From assembly GCA_963709295.1 (NCBI GenBank), contig CAVPVW010000008.1, positions 1-64,000 of the forward strand: a DNA stretch of 64,000 bases. Reading direction: 5' to 3'. Origin of the DNA: JBGPQJ01 sp963709295 (GTDB lineage Bacteria; Chloroflexota; Anaerolineae; Anaerolineales; Villigracilaceae). The notes under the pieces are model-generated. The model worked only from the letters and a program-made list of their open reading frames with translations. It did no database searches and was not told the DNA's origin. The translations under genes and the position numbers were made by a program. Of the stretch, positions 56,201-64,000 are shown piece after piece. Each line of letters starts with the position of its first letter. The stretch's first letter is position 1.

Positions 56201-59200
56201 CGGTGGCATGTTAGCCACGGGAGACACATCGATCCGGTTAACTGGCGGCACGATCGCACGCGGCGCAACCTGCACGGTGGATGTGTACGTCACCAGCAAT
56301 GCCGGTAGCGGACCGGGTATCCTGTATACCAATACCGTGAACCCGGGCGACGTCTCGAGCTTCGAAAACCGCACGTTGATTGCCTCTCTCAGCGCAGGCC
56401 TGACCGTACGGACGGTCAGTACCCTGACGATATCCAAAGCCTTCTATCCGGATGTCGTCAACCCGGACGGCCTCTCGACGCTTACGATCACCCTGCAAAA
56501 TACCGGTGCGGCCGATTTGGTCAACGTATCACTTGATGATCTCCTTCCCGGCGGCACTTCCGACGGCGTGGTCGTTGCGCCTGTGCCGAACGCCAACACC
56601 ACCTGCACCGGCGGCACGATCGACTTCCCCACCTCACAGACCATTCGCATGACCGGCGGCAGCATCCCGCGTCAGGTGGGCGGGGTTCCCGGCATTTGCA
56701 CCATCAATGTCGATGTGCAGGGAAAATCCACCAACGGCGCCAGCCCGGCCACGCACATCAATACCATTCCCGCTACTAATGTAATTGCAGCCATTCAAGG
56801 CACACCTTCCACCATGAACGCGCAGGGGGATGCGAGTGATAACCTGGTCGTGCGCAATATCACCCTGGAAGTGGTCAAGGGTTTCAATCCCCTGCTGGTC
56901 TATGGCGGCGCCAATTCTCAGATGAGCATCACGCTCCGGAATCCAAACTCGGCAGCCGAGTTGGTCGGCATTTCCTTCGTAGATAACATGCCGCCTGGAG
57001 AGATGATCCTGGTGGACCCCCCAAATTTCGATGCCTCGGACTGCGATCCGCCCACCGGCCCGCCAGCCGTGCTGACCGGCACCGCCGGCGGCAGCATCTT
57101 TTCCTTCAGCGGCGGATACCTGGCGCCGGGCGATCAATGCACTCTGACTTTCAATGCCACGCTGACGGTCAACGGCAACCGCACGAATACCATCCCCGCT
57201 GGTGCTGTCACATCTTTCAATGGCGGTTCCAACGGCACAGCCACCTCGGCCACCCTGACCAACCTGGCAGGAGCCAGCGTCAGTAAAAGCTTTGCGCCCA
57301 ACCCGATTGCATCCGGGTTGAGCAACTACTCCATTCTCACAATTACCATCCGCACCACAGCCACCGTAGCCCTGACCGGCATGGGGTTGGTCGACAACCT
57401 GCCCGCAGGGATCCAGGTGGCAGGGGGTTCGGCACCTGCGCCCACCAACGGCTGCGGCGGCACGCTGTCTGCCCCACCAGGCGCTACCACCATCCAATTA
57501 TCAGACGGTGTGCTGGGAATCGGATATGAAACCTGTTCGATGACCATCCCGGTCGCCGGTGCCAACCCGGGCGTTTACGATAACACCATTCCTGCAGGAA
57601 CGCTGACCAGCGATCAGAACACCACCAACAACTTGCCCACGACTGCTTCGCTCACTTTGACTCCTTTCAGTTTGGGCAACCGGGTGTGGTTTGATACTGA
57701 CAACAACGGCACGCGCGGCGCAAGCGAAGTGAGTATTCCAGGCGTGAGGGTAATTCTGTATCGCGACAATGGCTCCACGCCAGGTGTCTTCGACTCGGGG
57801 GATACCCTGATCGGTTTCGACATCACCGATGCGTCTGGTTTTTACCGCTTCGATGACTTGGGACCTGATAACTATGTGGTGGTTATTCCGGCCGATAATT
57901 TCCGCAATGTCGGTACGGGTGATACAGTCCCGGGCGACCCGCTGGCGGGCTACTGGAGCAGTGGAACCAATATTTCCTTCAACGGGAATCTCGCCGATAG
58001 TATCGGTCCAGACCCGGATAATAATGTGGATGACGACGATAACGGTGAAACGACCTTTAGCGGCAGCCTGGTGAATTACGTTTCATCAAACGCTGTGACC
58101 CTCGGACCCAGCCCCACAGAACCCACTGGAGAGGATAATCCGACCACCAACCCGGAAACGGGTGAAGCGGTGGACAATCAGAGCAATCGCACGGTTGACT
58201 TCGGGTTCTACCGCCAGCAATTAGGCAACCAGGTCTTCCAGGACGTCAACGAGAACGGTGTGTTTGATTCAGGCGACGCGCCGCTGGCCGGCGCCAGAGT
58301 GCAGTTGTTCGCGGCCAACGGCGCGACCGAGATTAACGTCGGTCCCGACGGCATCCTGGGCACAGCGGATGACGCCCCTGGCGGCGTGACCAGTACTTCC
58401 GCCGGAACTCCCGGCAACCCGACTGGCAATTACCGCTTCAGCGGCCTGCCTGAAGGGAATTACATCGTGAAAGTCCTTCCCACCGGCAATCCCAGCACGG
58501 TGGATACAGCCAACCCGGCGGACACTTCGAATCCGAACACCAATGCAGACGATAATGACAATGGACCGGGGACCAGCGGCGCGACTGTCGCCAGCAATAT
58601 TGTCACCTTGACGCCTGGGAGCGCCGGCGCTTTATCCCGCAATGTAGTCACTAACTCGACCGGTACTACCTATAACCCGACGGTCGATTTCGGATACGTC
58701 ACCTCCTTCGCCAAGGTTTTGATCGGCGGAGAACCAAACCATACGACGGATCCAGAAGTGACCATCGGTGAACTTGTCACCTACGAAGTCGCCATGGTCA
58801 TCCCGGCTGGCGGCTTGTCCAATGTTCAGCTGGTGGATACGCCTCAAAACGGCCTGGCGTTTGCGGATTGTGTGACCATCACAATTCCCGCCGGAGTAAC
58901 CAGCAACTTCATTAATGGGGGCTGCGATACACTCGATGGTTCAACGCCGGGGAGCAATCCGCTCGTCGAGAACTCCGGCGGCCGTGTGACCTTTAACTTC
59001 GGGAATGTCGGAAATACTTCCGGCGTCTCCCAGACAGTGCGTGTGCGATACACCTTGATCGTCCTGAACATACTCGCCAACCAGGACGGTGACACCCTGA
59101 CCAACACCGCCGCCTGGACCTGGACGGGTGGTTCTCGAATCACCAGCGCTCCAATCGTGGAAATCGTCGAACCTGAATTGACCATTGACAAGAATGCCAC

Positions 59201-60200
59201 CCCGACGACTGTCCCGGTCGGAGGATTGGTCACTTTCACAATCGACCTGGCGCATTCCACCATAAGTTCCGCGGATGCCTTCGATGTGATCGTCACGGAT
59301 CGCATCCCCTCCGCCTTGACCTACGATCCAGCCAGCCTGGTCGTTGGAGGTACGGCAACCTTACCTTCCTCGAACTTTGATACCGCCACGAATACCCTGA
59401 CGCTTGTCTGGGACGTGATCAGGCTTGGCGAGACAGCCACTGTGACCTTCGTTGCCGAATATATTGGTCCGCCGCCCGTCGTCAATGTTTCATCGGTTGA
59501 ATGGACCAGCCTGGAGATCGATCCCGCCTTGCCCGGCCCGCCTCCGGTGCCGGTGCAGCGAAGTCCTTACAATCCGAACGCAACGGAACGCTGGTACGAT
59601 CCCTCTGCGCCTGCCGGGGTTAACAGTTATGCTACCAGTGATTCAGTCACCATAAATGCCCAAGGCGCTGTCCAAGCCGATGTGCTTCCGGATACCGGCT
59701 TTGCTCCCGGCAGGGTCTCCGTTTTATCAGAACAGCCTGCGGAGTTCGTCTACGCGGACTTCGGAGAATTAACTCTGGAAATTCCTGCATTGGGGGTCGA
59801 GACCCGGATCGTCGGTGTTCCGCTAGCAGGCGACAGCTGGGATATCACCTGGCTCGGTGAAAACGCAGGCTGGCTCAACGGCACCGCTTTCCCAACCTGG
59901 AAAGGCAACAGCGTCATCACCAGCCATGTGTATTTGCCAAACGGCCAGCCCGGCCCATTCGTGGACCTCAGCACTCTAAAATTCGGGGACCGGGTGATCG
60001 TTAGCGCTTACGGACAGGATTACATCTACGAAGTCCGTACCGTAAAGACGGTCAAACCAGACGACACATCCAGAGTCATCCGCCACGAAGAACTTCCCTG
60101 GATCACTCTCTTGACCTGCAAGGATTACGACCCGCGCACAGATACCTACCGCAACCGGATCGCGGTCCGTGCCGTGCTGGTATCGGTCATTGAAAAGTGA
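53234..60200 (+). CDS. Giant surface protein: DUF11 repeats, SdrD-B domains, LPDTG motif and C-terminal sortase (one frameshift)
   Basis: After removing one extra base near 53,797, the protein has about 2,321 residues. A signal peptide (NLVLKIAIIFVLLAGQSFW, cleaved near VNA) is followed by ten DUF11-like repeats, each opening with a K(S/A/G)F-type motif and T(I/L)TI strand, to about 57.6 kb. Two SdrD-B-like domains follow (NRVWFDTDNNGTRGA; GNQVFQDVNENGVFDSGD), then a last DUF11/D2-like part. LPDTGFAPG begins at about residue 2,151 (59,685). The end is a sortase domain: LEIPALGVETRIVGVPLAGD, catalytic His in SVITSHVYLP (about 2,231), Cys in LLTCKDYD (about 2,295) and Arg in NRIAVRAVLV (about 2,308). 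There is no terminal membrane helix. It probably forms a cell-surface or adhesion structure. Confidence 0.88.
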
Positions 60201-60217
60201 TCGCAATCAAGAATTCA

Positions 60218-60255
60218 GATCAAAAAAGGCGGCCTGCAGGCCGCCTTTTTTGATC
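60218..60255. terminator. Perfect bidirectional terminator between convergent genes
   Basis: A 38-base perfect palindrome with a GC core (ggcggcctgcaggccgcc) is flanked by six A on one side and six T on the other. It serves the surface protein gene on one strand and hypE on the other; its end overlaps the hypE stop codon. Confidence 0.92.
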
Positions 60256-61327
60256 AACAGATCCTCGGCAGCATTTCGCCGGGAAGCATGTCCACCAGTC
60301 TCGTTCCCCCAATGGCCGTTTTCAAACGGACTTTCGGCTCTCCTTCAACAATCACTTTTCCAATAATTGCAGCGTCTTCGCCGTAGCGAGTCGATTTCAT
60401 CACGGCGAGGATTTTATCGGCATCCTCAGCTTTGACTATCGCCACCAGCTTTCCTTCACTGGCAACGTAAAGCGGATCGAAGCCGAGCATCTCACAGGCG
60501 GCACGCACCTGCGGCTTGACAGGGATGGTCTGCTCATTCAACTCGATCACAACTCGCGATTGTTCGGCGATCTCATTCAGGGTGGTCGCCAGCCCTCCGC
60601 GGGTCGGGTCACGCAATACGTGAATCTCGCCTGCCCCAAGCATCGCCTCAACGAGATGATTGAGCGGTGCCACGTCCGAGAGGAGGTCGGTCTCGAAGCC
60701 CAGTCCCTCCCGCGCGGACAGGACTGCGATGCCGTGGTCGCCGAGCGTTCCGGAGACGAGCAGCACATCGCCGGGTCTGGCATTCGCGCCGGAGATGTCC
60801 ACTCCTGCCGGTACTTTTCCCACACCGGATGTATTGATGAACAACTTGTCCGCGCTGCCTTTTTGGACGACCTTGGTATCCCCCGCTGCGATGTACACTC
60901 CCGCCTCGGCAGCCGCCGCGCGCATGGATTGGACAACACGTTGAAGGATTTCGAATGACAGTCCTTCTTCGATCACGAATCCGCAGGTGAGCGCGATCGG
61001 TTTTGCGCCAGCCATCGCCAGATCATTGACCGTGCCGCACACCGCCAGCCGGCCGATGTCGCCGCCGGGGAAGAAGAGCGGCGCGACCACGTGCGAATCA
61101 GTGGTGAGTGCCAGCCTTTCCCCGCCGACCGTCAGCACCGCGGAGTCGTCCAGTGCGCGGGGGGCAGCTTTCCCAAGTTCGGGCAGGAACAATCGCTTGA
61201 GCAGATCGTGGCTTAATTTACCGCCGGAACCATGTCCCAGAACGACCGTATCTTTGGGGGTCAGCGGCACAGGACAGGTATAACCTTCGAAATCGAGCTC
61301 GTCGTTATTCATGGCAGTAGTATTCAT
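60254..61327 (-). CDS. hypE: Hydrogenase maturation protein HypE
   Basis: HypE dehydrates the carbamoyl group on its C-terminal cysteine to thiocyanate for the CN ligands of NiFe hydrogenase. The end EMLPRIC carries the essential terminal Cys. The N-terminal block is VVLGHGSGGKLSHDLLKRLF; the ATP site of the PurM-like fold includes LTTDSHVVAPLFFPGGDIGR and NDLAMAGAKP. Start ATG 61327 shares ATGA with the upstream CDF stop; the frame stays open to 61399. About 357 residues, a normal length. Confidence 0.95.
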   Translation of the reverse strand: MNTTAMNNDELDFEGYTCPVPLTPKDTVVLGHGSGGKLSHDLLKRLFLPELGKAAPRALDDSAVLTVGGERLALTTDSHVVAPLFFPGGDIGRLAVCGTVNDLAMAGAKPIALTCGFVIEEGLSFEILQRVVQSMRAAAAEAGVYIAAGDTKVVQKGSADKLFINTSGVGKVPAGVDISGANARPGDVLLVSGTLGDHGIAVLSAREGLGFETDLLSDVAPLNHLVEAMLGAGEIHVLRDPTRGGLATTLNEIAEQSRVVIELNEQTIPVKPQVRAACEMLGFDPLYVASEGKLVAIVKAEDADKILAVMKSTRYGEDAAIIGKVIVEGEPKVRLKTAIGGTRLVDMLPGEMLPRIC

Positions 61328-62274
61328 GAGGCCGCGTTCATGGGCTGGCGATTGGCTTCGTTCATGTCGCAAAACAGGCAGGGTTGGCAGTTGGCACATT
61401 CCAACTGCAGAGTGGCGTGCGAGATGTGGTAGCGGTGGACGAGGAGGTCGTTCAATTGGCTTTGGATTTGCCTGCCCGCGCTAATGGCGATGTCCTCGGT
61501 CAGGATGTGCGCGGACATGGTGCGCATGCTCTGGGTGATGCTCCAGACATGCAGGTCATGAACGCCAAGGACTCCCTTGACCTGCGACATGTCCCGAATC
61601 ATGGCGTCCATGTCCACGTCCCGCGGGGTGGACTCGAGCAGGATGTCCACCGTCTCGCGCAGGATTCCCCAGGCGTTCCACAAAATGAGCAACCCGATGA
61701 ACACACTCACCACAGGGTCGAGCCAGTACCAATCCGTGAAGAAAATGATCACGCCCGCCGCGACCGCTCCCAGCGTGGAAAGGACGTCCCCCATCAGGTG
61801 CAGATACGCCGATCGCAGGTTCAGATCCTCTCCGCTGCCCTTCCTGACCAGCAGCGCAGTCACCAGGTTGACGACGAACGCCAACAGTCCCACGGTGATC
61901 ATGACGCCGGATTTGACTTCCGGCGGTGAGAGCAAGCGCTGATAAGCCGAAAAGAAAATTCCCAATGAAATGATAACCAGCGTGGTGGAGTTGACCAGCG
62001 CCACCAGAATCCCCACGCGGTGGTAACCGAAGGTCCTGGAGGAGCTGGAAGGCCGGGTGGCGATGCGCACAGCGAACCAGCTCAGTCCCAACGCGATGAC
62101 GTCCGTGAAATTATGGGCGGCATCGGTCAGCAGGGCGAGGCTGTTCGAGAACAAGCCGGCGGCAACTTCAACGATGACAAATCCGGCCGTCAGTACCAGA
62201 GACAATCCCAGCCGGGTCGAAGTCCCCCGGGCCTTGTCCTCAAGATGAACGTGCGAATGATTGTGTCCGTGCAT
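61324..62274 (-). CDS. Cation diffusion facilitator metal exporter inside the hyp operon
   Basis: This 316-residue CDF protein has six membrane helices. The HxxxD metal sites are in LLTDAAHNFTDVIALG and SAYLHLMGDVLSTLG, and the N-terminus is His-rich (HGHNHSHVHLEDKA). The C-terminal domain ends with a CxxCxxC-like cysteine group (ECANCQPCLFCDMNE), which may sense metal. It resembles CzcD-type Zn/Co/Ni exporters. It lies between hypD and hypE, overlapping the hypE start by four bases, so it probably balances nickel or zinc while the hydrogenase is matured. Confidence 0.92.
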   Translation of the reverse strand: MHGHNHSHVHLEDKARGTSTRLGLSLVLTAGFVIVEVAAGLFSNSLALLTDAAHNFTDVIALGLSWFAVRIATRPSSSSRTFGYHRVGILVALVNSTTLVIISLGIFFSAYQRLLSPPEVKSGVMITVGLLAFVVNLVTALLVRKGSGEDLNLRSAYLHLMGDVLSTLGAVAAGVIIFFTDWYWLDPVVSVFIGLLILWNAWGILRETVDILLESTPRDVDMDAMIRDMSQVKGVLGVHDLHVWSITQSMRTMSAHILTEDIAISAGRQIQSQLNDLLVHRYHISHATLQLECANCQPCLFCDMNEANRQPMNAAS

Positions 62275-62313
62275 GGAATGATTATAAACGGTTTGGAGAA
62301 GGGGGCGGGAAGG

Positions 62314-63403
62314 TTATGCGTCCCGGTGATAGCGGTAATAGGCAGCGCAGGTGCCCTCGGCGGAAACCATCGGCGCGCCCAGCGGCGTCTGCGGCGTGCA
62401 GGCTGTGGCGTAGGCGGGGCATTGCACAGGTTTCTTCAGCCCCTGCAGGATCTCGCCGGCGATGCACAGCGGCGATTCCTGCGTCAGGATCTCACCGACG
62501 GCAAAGCGGGTCTCGGCGTTGAACTCCTCGAACTCGGGACGCAATCCCCAGCCGCTCTGCGGGATGACGCCGATACCTCGCCACTTGCGGTCGACGGGTT
62601 GGAACACGGTGCGGATTACACCCTGGGCAGGTTCGTTGCCCTTGAGCGTGACCAAACGCTCATAGGCATTCTCGACCTCCGCCCTGCCAGTTTCAAGCTG
62701 ACGCACGGCGGCTAGCACACCCCTCAGCAGGTCCACCGGCTCGAAGCCTGTGACGACGATGGGCACACGATATTTCTCGGCAATGGGTGGATATTCCCAA
62801 TACCCCATCACCGCGCAGACATGCCCCGCGGCAAGGAAGGCCTGCACACGATTGGATTTTGAACCGAGGATGGCATGCATGGCCGGCGGCACGCAGACGT
62901 GCGAGACCAGCACCGAGAAGTTTTTCAGACCCTTTTGACGAGCTTGCATCACCGCCATGGCGTTGGCGGGAGCGGTGGTCTCGAAGCCGATGGCGAAGAA
63001 CACCACCTGTTTATCGGGGTTGGACTCTGCCAAATGGACAGCATCCAGAGGGAGAGTAGACTACGCGCACATCTCCACCCCCCGCCCGAACTGAGAAAAG
63101 GTCGCGGCTGGAGCCGGGAACGCGCAGCATGTCGCCGTAGGAGGTGAAGATAACCTCGGGGCGGGATGCGATGGCCAGGGCGCGGTCGATCTGCTCGAGC
63201 GGAGTCACGCACACCGGGCAGCCGGGGCCGTGGACGAGTTCAATCGGCGCAGGGAGCATATCATCCAGCCCGTGCTGAAGAAAAGCGTGCGTCTGCCCGC
63301 CGCAGATTTCCATCAGGGTCCAGGGTCGGGTGACCGAGGAGGAGATCTCAGCCAGCAGGGATTTTACTTTCGCTGGGTCGCGATACTCGTCGAGATACTT
63401 CAT
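62314..63403 (-). CDS. hypD: Hydrogenase maturation protein HypD (one frameshift)
   Basis: HypD, a 4Fe-4S scaffold, works with HypC in building the Fe(CN)2CO group. The start is MKYLDEYRDPAKVKSLLAEI, then MEICGGQTHAFLQHGLDDML and VHGPGCPVCVTPLEQIDRAL with the typical cysteines. The frame breaks near 63,050 (YSP to LDAVHLAES) by one extra base. The second frame continues with DKQVVFFAIGFETTAPANAM and ends YRYHRDA. Corrected length is about 363 residues. ATGA overlap with hypC. Confidence 0.93.
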
Positions 63404-63663
63404 GAGTTTGTCGAGTCTTCCAGCCCGATTTCATCACTGAACGCCACGACTTCACGGATAAGCTTGAGCGTCTCGAGCGCCTCGTCCTCGTCCATCAGGC
63501 TGATGGCAAACCCCACATGGATGAGCGCGTAATCGCCGACCTGCGCTTCGGGGACATACGCCAGGCAGACTTCTTTTGTCACACCGCCGAAGTCCAGCTT
63601 GCCCATCTTGAGGGTATCTTTTTCGTAGATGTCTGTGATTTTTCCAGGAATGCCAAGGCACAT
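63400..63663 (-). CDS. hypC: Hydrogenase maturation chaperone HypC
   Basis: An 87-residue chaperone starting with MCLGIPGKITDIYEKD, whose N-terminal Cys is essential for binding HypD and the hydrogenase large subunit. VGDYALIHVGFAISLMDEDE is also typical. The stop overlaps the hypD start. Only HypC, no HybG paralogue, is seen. Confidence 0.96.
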   Translation of the reverse strand: MCLGIPGKITDIYEKDTLKMGKLDFGGVTKEVCLAYVPEAQVGDYALIHVGFAISLMDEDEALETLKLIREVVAFSDEIGLEDSTNS

Positions 63664-63672
63664 AGTGTACTC

Positions 63673-64000
63673 CTAAAGAATTTGCGATTGAAAATTGGCG
63701 ATGACCGCCTGGCCTAAAGCCAGCCCGCCGTCATTGGTCGGCGTTTGTTGGTGGAAGTATACAGTAAAACCTGCGCGCTCCAGCCCCTCTCGCACCAGGT
63801 TGAGCAGGAGTTGATTTTGCCACACACCGCCCGAGAGTGCCACTTCATGGAGGCTGGTTTTCTCTCGCGCTTTCTGGCAAATTTGAACAGCCATTTCCGC
63901 CACGGACAGGTGAAATCGCGCCCCGATCAAACCCGCGGATTTTTGCCCACGCACATCCTCCACGACAGCCGCCAGCAGGTCTTTTAATCGAATGAGCACA
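63673..64000 (-). CDS. hypF: Carbamoyltransferase HypF, C-terminal part (runs off the window)
   Basis: Only the last 108 or so residues lie inside the window. SGGVWQNQLLLNLVREGLER and PTNDGGLALGQAVIANFQS are the C-terminal YrdC/Kae1-like landmarks of HypF. HypF makes the carbamoyl group for HypE. The end is nine bases from hypC, so it is the first gene seen of the hyp operon. Confidence 0.92.
   Translation of the reverse strand, partial: VLIRLKDLLAAVVEDVRGQKSAGLIGARFHLSVAEMAVQICQKAREKTSLHEVALSGGVWQNQLLLNLVREGLERAGFTVYFHQQTPTNDGGLALGQAVIANFQSQIL

Noticed and set aside
53373..57640. Repeat structure considered as a CRISPR array or DNA satellite
   Set aside because: Repeats are about 130-150 codons, coding, and diverged at DNA level; they are protein repeats, not short identical units with spacers. 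No CRISPR array was found anywhere.
53840..59974. Many minus-strand frames under the giant surface protein
   Set aside because: They reflect the repetitive Thr/Gly/Asn codon pattern of the DUF11 repeats; none has a domain or ribosome site.
1..64000. tRNA, rRNA, insertion sequence, integrase or prophage genes
   Set aside because: I saw no tRNA T-arm plus acceptor pairing, no rRNA-like stretch, and no transposase or integrase motif by reading; a dedicated search (tRNAscan, Infernal) would be needed to exclude small RNAs.

Overview
The window looks like a composite of at least two genomes. Positions 1 to about 22,918 read as planctomycete-like DNA (high GC, genes mostly on the minus strand). 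From about 22,922 to the end it reads as an Anaerolineae/Chloroflexi-like genome (TPT-rich lipoprotein linkers, DUF11/SdrD surface protein, GH4 and URO-D genes, RACE protein). Two unrelated genes on opposite strands are both cut off at about 22,920, which points to a chimeric join. The first 2.4 kb may be a third piece, because its rlmN gene stops at a 7-bp tandem repeat. These assignments come from protein resemblance only. Most genes left of 22.9 kb carry single-base frameshifts, often at homopolymers; the right part has only a few. I treat most of them as sequence errors rather than real pseudogenes.

Left part, minus strand: a NarL-type response regulator and its PAS histidine kinase, a broken rlmN, a beta-propeller-like hypothetical gene, several tiny membrane proteins and a sigma-like regulator. 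Next is a defence-type island in transcription order hsdM, hsdS, a miniature kinase-like gene, hsdR, a Gp37/Gp68 (DUF5131, three-Cys) gene and its partner tcmP. The mini-kinase lies between two 75-bp copies of the hsdR start. Then come a TolC-like protein with a MacB/LolD-type ATPase, aroE and two CBS-domain genes on the plus strand, and a di-haem plus formylglycine-generating-enzyme-like protein cut at the join.

Right part: (a) 22.9-37.2 kb, a plus-strand sugar operon with a GH5-like remnant, GH1, two GH4, a CDF metal exporter, a G1P-dehydrogenase-like enzyme, a URO-D-like protein, a Gfo/Idh/MocA oxidoreductase, an extended SDR, a plant-type galacturonokinase-like GHMP kinase, a nucleotidyltransferase, a ceramidase-like protein and a DegT aminotransferase. 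It may recover hexuronic acids into nucleotide sugars. (b) 37.2-44.4 kb, a minus-strand run of secreted lipoproteins (FGE-like, CHRD, cytochrome P460-like) opposite an HTH-STAND regulator. (c) 47.1-52.9 kb, a membrane glycosyltransferase, then RACE, homocysteine methyltransferase and MtaA-like genes for corrinoid methyl transfer. (d) 53.2-60.2 kb, a surface protein of about 2,321 residues with ten DUF11-like repeats, two SdrD-B-like domains, an LPDTG motif and a C-terminal sortase domain in the same chain. (e) 60.2-64 kb, a hydrogenase maturation operon hypF-hypC-hypD-CDF-hypE. I found no rRNA, tRNA, CRISPR array or insertion sequence.
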